From Gammaproteobacteria bacterium (GTDB lineage: Bacteria > Pseudomonadota > Gammaproteobacteria > Chromatiales > Chromatiaceae): a DNA stretch of 43,809 nucleotides. The position numbers and the translations under genes are program-made. The notes under the pieces were generated by a model, which ran no database searches, had not been told where the DNA came from, and worked only from the letters and a program-made list of their open reading frames with translations. This document shows positions 1 to 10,408 of this stretch, in pieces (the stretch's first letter is position 1; each line of letters begins with the position of its first letter). The stretch is from assembly GCA_030066355.1 (NCBI GenBank), contig JASJBU010000006.1, positions 1 to 43,809 on the forward strand. Direction: 5' to 3'.

Positions 1-121
1 GCAGCCGCGGCAGGAGATTTGCCACCGAATTCAGCCAGTTGGCATCCCCTTCATTGAGGCAGTCGACCAGCTCGCAGTAGTGGGCGGCTAGGGTTTTCAA
101 TTCATGGACTTGTGGACTCAT
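1..121 (-). CDS. Hypothetical protein, N-terminal part (truncated by window edge)
   Basis: Reverse strand reads MSPQVHELKTLAAHYCELVDCLNEGDANWLNSVANLLPRL from an ATG (complement 119..121), open to the window edge. Confidence 0.5.
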   Translation of the reverse strand, partial: MSPQVHELKTLAAHYCELVDCLNEGDANWLNSVANLLPRL

Positions 122-423
122 GGAATCCCCCTGAATTCTTCTAACATTGATTAGCCTTTGGGTCAGCCCCTCTCATCCTTGATGCAAACTGACAGACCCA
201 AACTCCATAATTCCTCTGATGTCTCTCGTATGGCTGTGTAATATTTTAGCAGTCAGATCTGACAATCCTAGGCAAAGCCTTCAATCTAGGAATTAAGACC
301 GATAAAAATTACCAAATACCTCAATGGCCTACAATTCAGACAATCCCTAATACCGGGGCATTGCAGCAAGCTACGCCTGTAGCGGGATTGGGCAAAGCGG
401 TAAAGGCGGTTACACTGCGAAGC

Positions 424-1230
424 ATGCACACAGATACCCATAATCCCCCTGTGGTGCTGAGCATAGGTGGTCATGATCCTGGTGGTGGCGCCGGCATCCA
501 AGCCGACATTGAGGCCATTGCTGCCAACGGAGGTCATGCAGCGACCGTGGTTTCCTGCCTGACGATTCAAGACAGCTGTGATATCCATGCGCTGCACCAG
601 GTCGATTCCGCGTTGATGACGGCCCAATCGAAGGCCGTGCTTAACGACTGTGAGGTCGGTGCCATCAAACTGGGTCTGCTCGGCTCCCCCCAGCTAGCGC
701 AAGCCGCGAGTAGACTCCTGGAGGAATATCCCGACATTCCAGTGGTTTTGGATCCTGTGTTGGCCACCGGTGCCGGTACTGATCTTGCCAGCGAACACCT
801 CATCCGGGTTTTCCAGAAAGATCTGCTGCCGCAATGCAACCTGATCACCCCCAACAGTCTGGAGGCCCGACGGCTGAGCGGGGCCAATCTGTCTGTGGAC
901 GAATGCGCCCGAGATCTGCTGGACAAGGGGGTGAAATCCGTGTTGATCACCGGCACTCACGAACAGACCTCGATCGTCAGCAATCGACTGTATAATGATA
1001 CCGGGCTGATCGATGAATCCCAGTGGGAACGCCTGCCAGGTGAATATCATGGCTCGGGTTGCACACTGGCCGCCGCTGTTGCTGCAAGTTTGGCCCGGGG
1101 ATGCACGATCATCGACGCCGTGCGCCTGGCTCAGGCCTTTACTTGGGAGAGCCTGCACAGAGGCTTTCGCACCGGCCGCTGCCAATCCCTACCTGACCGA
1201 CTCTACCGACTGAACCGTCAATCCCGATGA
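424..1230 (+). CDS. thiD: Hydroxymethylpyrimidine/phosphomethylpyrimidine kinase
   Basis: Protein MHTDTHNPPVVLSIGGHDPGGGAGIQADIEAIAANGGHAATVVSCLTIQDS... is typical ThiD (GxDPxGGAGIQAD; GSGCTLAAAVAA). ATG at 424 is preferred over the upstream TTG-type start of the ORF track. Directly followed by thiE. Confidence 0.93.
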   Translation: MHTDTHNPPVVLSIGGHDPGGGAGIQADIEAIAANGGHAATVVSCLTIQDSCDIHALHQVDSALMTAQSKAVLNDCEVGAIKLGLLGSPQLAQAASRLLEEYPDIPVVLDPVLATGAGTDLASEHLIRVFQKDLLPQCNLITPNSLEARRLSGANLSVDECARDLLDKGVKSVLITGTHEQTSIVSNRLYNDTGLIDESQWERLPGEYHGSGCTLAAAVAASLARGCTIIDAVRLAQAFTWESLHRGFRTGRCQSLPDRLYRLNRQSR

Positions 1231-1865
1231 ACCAACGTACCCTGTTGCGTGGGCTATACGCCATCACCAACTCGCCGCAAGCCGCCGATCGTGACCTGCC
1301 AAATCAGGTTTCACAAGCACTGGAGGGCGGGACACGCGTCATTCAGTACCGGGACAAAGGCAAGGGCCGACAACGCCGGGTCGCTGAGGCATCCCAACTG
1401 CTGCAATTGACCAAACAATACCATGCCCTGTTGATCATCAATGACGACATCGAGCTGGCCGCGGAGACCGGTGCAGATGGTGTACATCTCGGTAGACATG
1501 ATGCCGACATCACCCATGCCAGGCAACGGCTCGGAACGGAGGCGATCATCGGCATCTCCTGTTACAACCGCCTGGCGCTGGCAAAGCAGGCCGAACAGGC
1601 CGGCGCTGACTATGTGGCGTTCGGCCGCTTCTTTCCTTCTTTGACCAAGCCACAGGCGGTCCAAGCCAACCCGCAACTGCTACGCCAAGCCCGGCAAACC
1701 CTGACCCTACCCCTAGTTGCCATCGGCGGCATAACTCCGGACAATGGCGGCCCATTGATAAGCGCAGGTGCCGACATGTTGGCGGTCATCCATGCCGTGT
1801 TCGGCCAGCCCGACATTCGCCAAGCCTGCGAACGTTTTCGACCCATCTTTGCTACCGGAGGATAA
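1227..1865 (+). CDS. thiE: Thiamine phosphate synthase
   Basis: LYAITNS...VIQYRDKGK...LLIINDDIELA...DGVHLGRHD...IIGISCYN...ADYVAFGRFFPS...VAIGGITPDN: ThiE signature. 4-nt overlap with thiD. Confidence 0.93.
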   Translation: MNQRTLLRGLYAITNSPQAADRDLPNQVSQALEGGTRVIQYRDKGKGRQRRVAEASQLLQLTKQYHALLIINDDIELAAETGADGVHLGRHDADITHARQRLGTEAIIGISCYNRLALAKQAEQAGADYVAFGRFFPSLTKPQAVQANPQLLRQARQTLTLPLVAIGGITPDNGGPLISAGADMLAVIHAVFGQPDIRQACERFRPIFATGG

Positions 1866-1871
1866 TCCGCC

Positions 1872-3155
1872 ATGAGCCGCTCCCACGACCTCTTCTCCCA
1901 TGCCCAACTGCATATCCCCGGTGGAGTGAATTCACCGGTGCGGGCCTTTCGTGGCGTTGGCGGCGATCCGGTCTTCATCGATTCGGCCAAGGGTGCCTAC
2001 CTCTTTGACCCTGATGGCAAACGCTACATCGATTATGTGGGTTCCTGGGGCCCCATGATCCTTGGCCACACCCATCCGCAGGTGATCGAGGCGGTTGCCG
2101 AGGTCATCCACAAGGGCCTCAGTTTCGGTGCACCCACCGAGCTGGAGAATCGGATGGCCGACAAGGTTTGTGAACTGGTCCCCAGTATGGACCTGGTGCG
2201 CATGGTCTCCTCCGGTACCGAGGCGACCATGTCCGCGATCCGCCTGGCCCGGGGCTTTACCGGACGGGACAAGATCGTCAAGTTCGAGGGTTGCTATCAC
2301 GGCCACTCGGATTCATTGCTGGTCAAGGCAGGATCTGGATTGCTGACCCTGGGTGAGCCTTCCTCTCCCGGTGTCCCGGCCTCCCTGGCGGAGCATACCC
2401 TAACCCTCAACTACAACGACAGCATGCAGGTCAGAGAGACCTTCAGCCAGATCGGTGAGCAGATCGCCTGCATCATCGTGGAACCGGTGGCGGGTAACAT
2501 GAACTGCATCCCACCCGTGTCCGGTTTCCTGCAAACTTTGCGTGAGGTGTGCGATCAGTATGGCAGTGTATTGATCTTCGACGAGGTAATGACCGGCTTC
2601 AGGGTCGCCCTTGGCGGCGTCCAGGCCCACTATGGCGTCAGACCCGATCTCACCACCCTGGGTAAAGTGATCGGCGGCGGCATGCCGGTGGGCGCCTTTG
2701 GCGGCAGGCGCGAGATCATGGAGCATATCGCCCCCCTGGGCCCGGTCTACCAGGCCGGCACCCTGTCCGGGAATCCGGTGGCCATGACCGCCGGTCTGCA
2801 GACCCTGGAGCTGATTTCCACACCCGGTTTCTTCGGCACACTCTCCAGCAAGGTGGAATCCCTGGTCAAAGGCATCCTGGAGAAGGCCGCGGCTGCTGGC
2901 ATCCCGATGACTGAAAACCATGTGGGCGGTATGTTCGGCCTGTTCTTCACCGAGGCAGAGCAGGTCACCGATTTCGCCGGTGCAACCGCCTGCGATTTAG
3001 AGCGCTTCAAACAATTCTTTCATGCCATGCTCGAGCGGGGAGTCTATCTCGCCCCCTCCGCCTACGAGGCCGGTTTCGTCTCCGCCGCGCATACGGACGA
3101 GGATATCCAGGCGACCATCGATGCAGCTGCCGAGGCCCTCGAGACCCTGCAATGA
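1872..3155 (+). CDS. hemL: Glutamate-1-semialdehyde 2,1-aminomutase
   Basis: [36 protein letters not shown]...[14 protein letters not shown]...[18 protein letters not shown]: canonical HemL with PLP lysine region. Confidence 0.96.
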   Translation: MSRSHDLFSHAQLHIPGGVNSPVRAFRGVGGDPVFIDSAKGAYLFDPDGKRYIDYVGSWGPMILGHTHPQVIEAVAEVIHKGLSFGAPTELENRMADKVCELVPSMDLVRMVSSGTEATMSAIRLARGFTGRDKIVKFEGCYHGHSDSLLVKAGSGLLTLGEPSSPGVPASLAEHTLTLNYNDSMQVRETFSQIGEQIACIIVEPVAGNMNCIPPVSGFLQTLREVCDQYGSVLIFDEVMTGFRVALGGVQAHYGVRPDLTTLGKVIGGGMPVGAFGGRREIMEHIAPLGPVYQAGTLSGNPVAMTAGLQTLELISTPGFFGTLSSKVESLVKGILEKAAAAGIPMTENHVGGMFGLFFTEAEQVTDFAGATACDLERFKQFFHAMLERGVYLAPSAYEAGFVSAAHTDEDIQATIDAAAEALETLQ

Positions 3156-3376
3156 TCCTCCAAGCCCCAATGCGCATGCTGCGGTGGATACTACCAGTGA
3201 CCATCAGCAGCAGCGGTTGCAGTTGGAACTCCCTGCAACGCACCGGCTACGTGACGCTGGAATCCGTACACCTGCAGCAATGCCTGGACAACATCGCTTG
3301 GGATTGTGCAGCCAAGCGCACCCGTCATGAAACTTACCAGGCGCAACGGGATCGGCTGCAAGACGAGGAAAGTTGA
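3152..3376 (+). CDS. Small hypothetical protein
   Basis: 74-aa ORF overlapping the hemL stop (ATGA-type junction). Hydrophobic N-terminus, then SGCSW. No recognised domain. Confidence 0.45.
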   Translation: MILQAPMRMLRWILPVTISSSGCSWNSLQRTGYVTLESVHLQQCLDNIAWDCAAKRTRHETYQAQRDRLQDEES

Positions 3377-3439
3377 ACCCGCAACCCGGTTGCGCTTACG
3401 CCGTATCGCCCGCCAGTCCAGTTGCAATAATCGATCCCG

Positions 3440-5413
3440 ATGACCGAGCTCTTCAACCAACTGCTGGAATGGGTCGCGAACAACAACTTCTGGGCCGGAG
3501 TCGCGGTCTTTTTCGTGGCCTTTTCCGAGTCCGTGGCCATCCTCGGGCTATTGGTCCCCGGCGTGGTGCTGATGTTTGGTTTCGGTGCCCTGATCGCCAC
3601 CGGTACCCTCGAATTCTGGCCGGTGTACGCTTGGGCGGTGGCGGGCGCGGTTACCGGTGACGGGCTGAGCTTCTGGATCGGACGCCACTTCCAGGACCAA
3701 CTCCGGGGCTTCTGGCCGTTCAGCAGGCATCCACGAACCCTTGAGCGGGGCATCGACTTCTTTCAGCGTTACGGCGGCAAGAGTGTGGCCATCGGCCGTT
3801 TTTTCGGACCGGTTCGGGCGGTAATCCCTCTGGTGGCCGGCATGCTGGGAATGCCGGTCTGGCGCTTTATCATCGCCAATCTGCTATCGGCCCTGGTCTG
3901 GGCCCCAGCCTATCTGCTGCCCGGTGTGGTGCTCGGGGCCTCTCTGGAATTGGCCTCTGAGGTGGCATTTCGGCTGGTATTACTACTGTTGCTGCTCTTG
4001 ATCACAGTCTGGCTGGTGTTTCAGGGCGTCCGCGGATTCTATCGGTTGACCCACTCCCACACCACGCAAATCGTCCAAACCCTCTGCAGCTGGGGAGGCA
4101 GGCACAGGGGCTTTCAGGAGATTGCTCGCGCCCTGGGCAATCCAAAACATCCGGAGATCAAGGGTCTGACCCAGCTGGCCAGTCTGCTGATCTTTTCCAC
4201 GGCCTTGTTCGCCCTGCTGGCGGGCCTGCTTCCGAGTCAACCGACCCAAACCCTCGACACCATGCTGCACAACTCGCTGCAGAGTTTACGCGCCCCCTGG
4301 TCTGATGAGCTGATGGTCCATTTCACCCGCCTCGGAGATCTCTCTATCATCCTGATCTTTGCAGGGACGGTCGGCCTCTCCCTGCTGCTGCGCCGGGACT
4401 GGCGGACCTTGGGCTACTGGCTCGCAGCAACCCTGTTCGGCCTGTTGGTCCCGGTGCTGTTGAAATATGGATTGCGGATTCCGCGCCCTGAATCGGGAGT
4501 CGAACATCTCGGCCCCTGGTCTTTTCCCAGCGCCCATGTGCTGCGCTCCCTGACAGTCTATGGTTTCTTTGCGGTGATGATAGCCCGTTCCATTCTGCGT
4601 GACTGGCGTTGGCTGAGTTATGGATTCGTGGCGGTGGCGGTCGCCGCCATCGGACTTTCCAGACTCTATCTCGGGGTTCATTGGCTGACGGATGTTGTCG
4701 GGAGCCTACTGCTTGGCCTGGCCTGGATCTCCGCACTGGGCATCGCCTACCATCGACATACTCAACCCGCCACCCACCCGATGCGACTCACCCTGGGCGT
4801 GACCGGCATCCTGCTTCTCACGCTGACCTGCGCCGCCTGGCTGCATCAGGAGGAAACCGTCAGGCGCTTTCAACCCGGTCCAGCATCCGTATCACTCCAG
4901 GAAACGGCTTGGATCTCCGGCGAGGCGGATCTGCCAAGCTATCGACACGATGTCAGGGGACGTTTCAATCACCCGCTGGACATCCAGTTCGTCGGGGATC
5001 TCGAGATGCTGTCGAGCCAGCTGCAGCTGCTCGGCTGGCAACCCGCCGATCAGTTGAGCTGGTCAAATCTGCTGCGCCTGCTCTCACCTTCATTGAGCCT
5101 GCAGGAACTCCCCGTGCTGCCCCAGGTGCATGACGGGCGCCACGAAACTTTATTGCTGGCAAAACCCTTAGCCGATGGCGGGCGTCTGGTATTGCGTGTC
5201 TGGAGTAGCGCCTACCGAATGGCTGACTCGCTGCAGCCGCTCTGGTTGGGCAATGTCGCCAGTCAACGCAAAGTGGTCAACCTGAACATTCTGAGTTACC
5301 CGGTCACCGTTGAAGATTTCGATACTCCCTTGTCGATCTTGCGCGGCGATTTGGTAGAAGCGGGCCTATCCCCGATGCCCTCGACAGATAACCCCCTGAT
5401 GATCAGGCAATGA
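3440..5413 (+). CDS. DedA family / PAP2 phosphatase fusion with LssY-like C-terminal region
   Basis: N-terminal DedA (FSESVAILGLLVPGVVLMFGFGALIATG...GRFFGPVRAVIPLVAGMLGM). Central PAP2 signature (KYGLRIPRPES...PSAHVLRSL...SRLYLGVHWLTDVVGSLLLG). C-terminal LssY_C-like region. Confidence 0.85.
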   Translation: MTELFNQLLEWVANNNFWAGVAVFFVAFSESVAILGLLVPGVVLMFGFGALIATGTLEFWPVYAWAVAGAVTGDGLSFWIGRHFQDQLRGFWPFSRHPRTLERGIDFFQRYGGKSVAIGRFFGPVRAVIPLVAGMLGMPVWRFIIANLLSALVWAPAYLLPGVVLGASLELASEVAFRLVLLLLLLLITVWLVFQGVRGFYRLTHSHTTQIVQTLCSWGGRHRGFQEIARALGNPKHPEIKGLTQLASLLIFSTALFALLAGLLPSQPTQTLDTMLHNSLQSLRAPWSDELMVHFTRLGDLSIILIFAGTVGLSLLLRRDWRTLGYWLAATLFGLLVPVLLKYGLRIPRPESGVEHLGPWSFPSAHVLRSLTVYGFFAVMIARSILRDWRWLSYGFVAVAVAAIGLSRLYLGVHWLTDVVGSLLLGLAWISALGIAYHRHTQPATHPMRLTLGVTGILLLTLTCAAWLHQEETVRRFQPGPASVSLQETAWISGEADLPSYRHDVRGRFNHPLDIQFVGDLEMLSSQLQLLGWQPADQLSWSNLLRLLSPSLSLQELPVLPQVHDGRHETLLLAKPLADGGRLVLRVWSSAYRMADSLQPLWLGNVASQRKVVNLNILSYPVTVEDFDTPLSILRGDLVEAGLSPMPSTDNPLMIRQ

Positions 5414-5489
5414 CACTGCCCTAGAAATGTCTCACAGGTTTGCTAACATGCCGGTTTTTTTCAGCATGACAACACAGAGTAGCAAACCG

Positions 5490-5798
5490 ATGAACACAAT
5501 GACCCGGCTAATCGCAACTTCGTTCTTGACAGCCATCCTCAGCGGTTGCGGGGGCCCTGACGATTTCACACCCACTGAAAACATGACAGCCGCCGACATC
5601 TACAACGGTGCCTGCCAAGCATGTCATGGCGCCAACGGCGGCGGCAAGTTTGGTTTTCTGTTTCAGATCGCTGGTACCGAATCCTCGATGGAGGAGATCG
5701 CCGGACTGCTCAAAGATGGCGGACACATCATGCCCAGCTTCCCGAACCTGAGTGACGAGGAGCGAATGATCATGGCTGCCTACATCAAGGCACTTTGA
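5490..5798 (+). CDS. Cytochrome c, class I, probable lipoprotein
   Basis: MNTMTRLIATSFLTAILSGCGG (lipobox LSGC), heme motif CQACH, downstream MPSF distal Met region. ORF could start upstream at 5427. Confidence 0.75.
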   Translation: MNTMTRLIATSFLTAILSGCGGPDDFTPTENMTAADIYNGACQACHGANGGGKFGFLFQIAGTESSMEEIAGLLKDGGHIMPSFPNLSDEERMIMAAYIKAL

Positions 5799-5934
5799 TG
5801 AGGCGCTGACTCAGTGCCTCCACGCGATTGTCAGAACACATCCAATATCACAGGCACTTTTGGAGAATCCAGGTCGATCTCAATTGTCCCTGGCAAAATA
5901 TGCCGCGTTGGGATCCTCGGGAGATCTGCTGCTC

Positions 5935-6546
5935 TCAGTCCCCCCAGCGTGGCAACAGGTCCTGTTCGATACCGAGATGATCGAGAACCCGGGCCACCAT
6001 GAAATTGACCAAATCCTCGAGCGTTTCCGGTTGATAGTAGAAGCCGGGATTGGCGGGCATGATGACCGCCCCCATACGAGCCAGTTTCAGCATGTTCTCC
6101 AGATGGATCTCGGAAAAGGGCGTCTCCCGCACCACCAGGATCAGTTTGCGACGCTCCTTGAGCATCACATCCGCCGCCCGTTCCATCAAATCGTTGCTGG
6201 CACCGCTGGCAATGGCTGCCAAAGTGCCCGTGGTACAGGGACAGACCACCATCGCCTGCGGAGGATTGGAACCGCTCGCCACAGGTGCCAGCCACTGCTG
6301 CCGGCCGAACACCTGCAGCTGGCCCGGTTCCGCGTCGAAGCGCGCGCTCAGTAACGACTGCATCTCGGCGGGCTGGGATGGGAGTTCCAGATCGGATTCC
6401 ATCTTCATGACGATCTGCCCGGCTTGGGAGATCATCAGATAGACGCGTCTGCCTGCTCCCACCAGACACTCCAACAATCTGAGGGCGTAAGCACTGCCCG
6501 AGGCACCGGTGATGGCGAGGGCGATGGGTTGCTGTTGTTCACTCAT
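5935..6546 (-). CDS. ubiX: Flavin prenyltransferase UbiX
   Basis: IALAITGASGSAYALRLLECL...VVCPCTTGTLAAIASGASNDLMERAADVMLKERRKLILVVRETPFSEIHLENMLKLARMGAVIMPANPGFYYQPETLEDLVNFMVARVLDHLGI. Confidence 0.95.
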   Translation of the reverse strand: MSEQQQPIALAITGASGSAYALRLLECLVGAGRRVYLMISQAGQIVMKMESDLELPSQPAEMQSLLSARFDAEPGQLQVFGRQQWLAPVASGSNPPQAMVVCPCTTGTLAAIASGASNDLMERAADVMLKERRKLILVVRETPFSEIHLENMLKLARMGAVIMPANPGFYYQPETLEDLVNFMVARVLDHLGIEQDLLPRWGD

Positions 6547-7907
6547 AGCTGCGATTTCAGGGCATCCAGTAAACGCTGGTGGATCGCCTCAAAGCCGCCA
6601 TTGCTCATCACCAGGATATGGGTTCCCGGCTCCGCCTCGGCGACAATCCGTGCAACGATCGTTTGGGTATCCTCGAACACCTCGGCCCGGATACCCAAAG
6701 GCTGCATGGCTTCTCTGGCATCCCATTGCAGGTCGGCCGGGGCATAAAGTATAACCTGATCGGCCAGCATCAGGGCATCGGCGAGTTCGTGGGCATGGAT
6801 TCCCCGTTTCATGGTGTTGGACCGGGGTTCCAATACAGCAATGATCGGGACATCACCCACCCATCGGCGCAGTCCTTCCAGGGTCATCCTGATGGCAGTC
6901 GGATGATGGGCGAAATCGTCATACACCCGCACGCCGCCTACCTCGCCGCGCAGCTCCATACGACGCTTCACGTTTTTGAAACGTTTCAGGGCGTGGATCG
7001 CCAGGCCGGGGGGCACCCCGGCATGCCGGGCAGCTGCCAGAGCGGCCAGGGCATTGGAGAGGTTGTGCCAACCAATGAGGTCCCATTCGACCCGCCCCAC
7101 GATCTCGCCATCACAGACCAGGTCAAACACCGCTCCATCGGCCGAAGCATTGACGACATGCCAGCCCGCCTCGATGTGCGGGGCGAAATATTCCACCGGT
7201 GTCCAGCAACCCATCTCCAACACATCCAGAAGATGGCCATCCTCCAAGGGTGAGATGATCAGGCCGGTGCTCGGCACGGTCCTGATCAGATGATGAAATT
7301 GCCGTTGGATCATCTCCAGGTCGTCGAAAATGTCGGCATGATCGAATTCCAGATTGTTTAACACCAAGGTCTGTGGCCGGTAATGGACAAACTTGGAGCG
7401 TTTGTCGAAAAAGGCCGTGTCGTACTCATCCGCCTCCACGACAAAAAAGGGGACCTCACCCAACCGCGCGGAGACCCCGAAATTCTCCGGCACACCACCG
7501 ATCAGAAATCCCGGATTGAGTCCTGCGTCTTCGAGGATCCAGGCCAGTAGACTGGCTGTGCTGGTCTTGCCGTGAGTACCCGCCACTGCCAGCACCCAAC
7601 GCCCCTGTAAGATGTGCTCGGCAAGCCATTGAGGACCCGATGTATAGGGCAGCCCCCTGTCCAGCATGTATTCCACAACCGGATTGCCACGCGACATAGC
7701 GTTACCGACCACCACCACATCGGGGGCAGGCTGCAGATGTTCGGGCAAGTAACCTTCCATCAATTCGATACCCGCCGCGGTGAGTTGAGTACTCATGGGA
7801 GGGTAGACATTGGCGTCCGAGCCGCTGACTTGATGACCCATGGCCCGCGCCAACAAAGCGATTCCGCCCATGAAGGTGCCACAGATACCGAGGATGTGCA
7901 GATGCAT
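6543..7907 (-). CDS. mpl: UDP-N-acetylmuramate:L-alanyl-gamma-D-glutamyl-meso-diaminopimelate ligase
   Basis: MHLHILGICGTFMGGIALLARAMGHQVSGSDANVYPPMST...VAGTHGKTSTASLLAWILE...VVEADEYDTAFFDKRSKF: Mpl signature. Confidence 0.95.
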   Translation of the reverse strand: MHLHILGICGTFMGGIALLARAMGHQVSGSDANVYPPMSTQLTAAGIELMEGYLPEHLQPAPDVVVVGNAMSRGNPVVEYMLDRGLPYTSGPQWLAEHILQGRWVLAVAGTHGKTSTASLLAWILEDAGLNPGFLIGGVPENFGVSARLGEVPFFVVEADEYDTAFFDKRSKFVHYRPQTLVLNNLEFDHADIFDDLEMIQRQFHHLIRTVPSTGLIISPLEDGHLLDVLEMGCWTPVEYFAPHIEAGWHVVNASADGAVFDLVCDGEIVGRVEWDLIGWHNLSNALAALAAARHAGVPPGLAIHALKRFKNVKRRMELRGEVGGVRVYDDFAHHPTAIRMTLEGLRRWVGDVPIIAVLEPRSNTMKRGIHAHELADALMLADQVILYAPADLQWDAREAMQPLGIRAEVFEDTQTIVARIVAEAEPGTHILVMSNGGFEAIHQRLLDALKSQL

Positions 7908-8458
7908 TAATTGACTACCGGAAACAGCATAAAAGTGAGATTCCAGGATACCAGGGTATAGAGAACAGCTATCCCCAACCCTAGACCGAAGCGTGTGTCG
8001 AAGGTATGACGCAGGATGTGACCCATCACCACCAGGCTCCAGATGATCACTGCCAACAACAGCAGTCCGGCTTCACTGGACTCCGAATGATGACTCCAGG
8101 CCACCAGGGGCAAGGCCAGCAGACCGAGCAGAACGCCACTACCCATAAGCGCCGTAGCGGTTTGCTGAAAACGCGCCACGCTACCGTGCAGCTTGAGCCC
8201 GATGTAGAGCACAACCAGCATCAACGACACTTCAAACACGCTCTCCAGGATCGCCACCGTAATGCCAACCCTGGTCTCGGCGATCATCACCACACCTAGC
8301 ACCAGGTTGAGGATCAGGGTGATCTTCAGAAGGAGGTGTGAACCATTCAGGTCCTGAGGCGCAGCCCGCAATAGGCAAAGGTCGACGAAGAAATTGAGCA
8401 GTGACTTCAAGGATTCACCCGGTTTGAACAGTAGCCGCCTATCATACCACCACATCAA
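7907..8458 (-). CDS. Conserved hypothetical membrane protein
   Basis: 183-aa ORF with several hydrophobic segments, 1-nt junction with mpl start; probable operon partner. Confidence 0.65.
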   Translation of the reverse strand: MMWWYDRRLLFKPGESLKSLLNFFVDLCLLRAAPQDLNGSHLLLKITLILNLVLGVVMIAETRVGITVAILESVFEVSLMLVVLYIGLKLHGSVARFQQTATALMGSGVLLGLLALPLVAWSHHSESSEAGLLLLAVIIWSLVVMGHILRHTFDTRFGLGLGIAVLYTLVSWNLTFMLFPVVN

Positions 8459-8585
8459 GAAACGATCTCATTAGCATCTGTTGCGTCCAGACATTGCCAC
8501 TTTACCACCTGCTATGCTGTCTTATTAAAGAGATTCATGCGGGATTCGATCTGGAAAGCACGCAGACCAACAGGGAACTGATCAG

Positions 8586-9485
8586 ATGCAAGAGACAGCC
8601 GACTATCAAACTTATAGCCAACGAGTGCTCTGCCCCTGCCACGGCATGCTGCAGGTCGTCAGTCAAGAGGGAGGCATAGCGGAAAGCGTCGATGGGTATA
8701 ACTGGAAACTCTTCGTCGCGGACGAGAGCATCGTCAGTCATACCGGTCTCTCTGAGGTTCGCTATGGCGATTGGAACCTCCATAAGGGTTGTTCGCGTTC
8801 CAGGATCCGCGGCACCTCGGCATCCAGCCTCATCGAAGAAACCGGAGAGCGCTTGGTCGAGGCACTCTATGCATGTGCCGCTTCTGTCCCGTTCGAACCC
8901 CTGGACTGCCACGAATACTGGCTGATCGACGAGGCGAGACAAAGGCCGCTGGCTCTTCTGGAGAGCTGCACCCGATTGGACCGCCCAGTCACAACTGACT
9001 GCCCCCACTGGCATCCGGGTGCCGCAGCAAAACGCCACTTTTCATCCACATTCGGCAATGCCGACAGCCTGGCGAACATGATCCAACAGCGGGCCGGAAG
9101 AAAACCTGTGGGTCTTTGGGTGGAAAGGACGGGATCCGGCAACGGCCTGTTGTCTAACGGGGAAGAGATTGACCGCCGTGAATTTCCCGAACTCTATCTC
9201 TCTACCGACTGGCCCTCAAGGGAACAAACCCATCTGGTCACTGATTTTCTCGCCTGGCAGGCACCTTGGTTACTGCAAATCCATGACCTCATTCCTGCTA
9301 CCCGAAGCTGGCTGGAACGGGCCGCCTGGCGGCGACCCATGGCAACCAGCAGGATCTACCGCCTGTTTCCCAGAGTATTCGACACCCAGGGTCTGACCGT
9401 CACTCGCGTCAAAGCCAGAATGATGCAAGACGAGCCGGCAACGGATTGTCCGCCTGAACCCTTTTATCCATTTTACAATGAGTAG
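8586..9485 (+). CDS. Hypothetical protein of unknown function
   Basis: 299-aa ORF with coding-like composition in an otherwise unassigned interval; no domain recognised. Confidence 0.65.
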   Translation: MQETADYQTYSQRVLCPCHGMLQVVSQEGGIAESVDGYNWKLFVADESIVSHTGLSEVRYGDWNLHKGCSRSRIRGTSASSLIEETGERLVEALYACAASVPFEPLDCHEYWLIDEARQRPLALLESCTRLDRPVTTDCPHWHPGAAAKRHFSSTFGNADSLANMIQQRAGRKPVGLWVERTGSGNGLLSNGEEIDRREFPELYLSTDWPSREQTHLVTDFLAWQAPWLLQIHDLIPATRSWLERAAWRRPMATSRIYRLFPRVFDTQGLTVTRVKARMMQDEPATDCPPEPFYPFYNE

Positions 9486-9523
9486 ATCGATGCTCTCTCA
9501 GGTGCCAGAATCTGGCATCGTCC

Positions 9524-9946
9524 CTAGTTAACCGAGCTCAATCCCTGCTGCATCAACCAGCTGTTGAAGCCGCCGAACAGGACCTTGACGTTCTCACGCC
9601 CGAGCAATCTCAATGCAAAGTGGGCTTTCGAGGACAATAGACCGGTGTCACAATATAGAATGATCGGCTTTTCCAACGGCAATTGATCCCGTTTAGCCAC
9701 TACATCCCGCCATTCGATGTTCACCGCGCCAGGGATATGACCCTTGTCAAATTGGCTGTCAAGCCGTGTATCGACCACTAAAAACGCCTGCAACCCGACA
9801 CTGCTCAGCTGATCCGGGGTGATGGCACCCTCCGCATATTCGGCAAACTCCAGGAAATCCTCCAGCGCCTCCAGGACCGCCCCGTTCTCCGTCCAAGCTT
9901 TCAGGGGCAGACACGCCAAAGCGATAAGTAAAATTAGATTCCGCAC
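9524..9946 (-). CDS. Rhodanese-like domain protein, exported
   Basis: FLVVDTRLDSQFDKGHIPGAVNIEWRD...PIILYCDTGLLSSKAHFALRLLGRENVKVLFGGFNSWL. GTG start at 9946 gives a signal peptide (VRNLILLIALACLPLKAW). ORF track extends to 10006. Confidence 0.75.
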   Translation of the reverse strand: MRNLILLIALACLPLKAWTENGAVLEALEDFLEFAEYAEGAITPDQLSSVGLQAFLVVDTRLDSQFDKGHIPGAVNIEWRDVVAKRDQLPLEKPIILYCDTGLLSSKAHFALRLLGRENVKVLFGGFNSWLMQQGLSSVN

Positions 9947-10408
9947 TGAAAATACCCCATCGCACACAGGAAGTAGTCTAGAAAATACCAGCCACAGGCC
10001 TGACAAACAATTCCAAATACTAATGCGTAGTATTAAGATTGTTAAGCTTTACCCAATTGAATCCAATCTAACAGTGATGGCTGTCCACATTCCAATCCGC
10101 CATCAGATCCTACTGAATCCCATAAAGCCGCGATGAGTTTGCAGAAAACAGATCGGACAATCCAGAGACCGACAGCATGCCGACTTTAACGAGAAAAAAA
10201 AGTCTACGAAGGGGTATGATGGTGGAAAAACCATGAGACCGAGACCCTCACAGGCAACTCACAGATCTTGGAACCCAATGATACCCGCAAACTGGCACCA
10301 ATGTATGGCTTCATCGACCAGGTTTGAATCGATCGACCCACCAAGCGCATCAACCAAGGCAGCGCCGTCAATGTCACCCATGCTGACCGGGGCTGGCTCA
10401 GTCTAAGC

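Noticed and set aside
122-423. Possible TPP (THI-box) riboswitch upstream of thiD
   Set aside because: No convincing THI-box core (CTGAGA ... ACC ... conserved pyrithiamine helix) could be seen in the interval.
286-1676. Several antisense ORFs over thiD/thiE and similar shadows over other CDSs
   Set aside because: Typical high-GC antisense open frames opposite confidently identified genes; no domain content.
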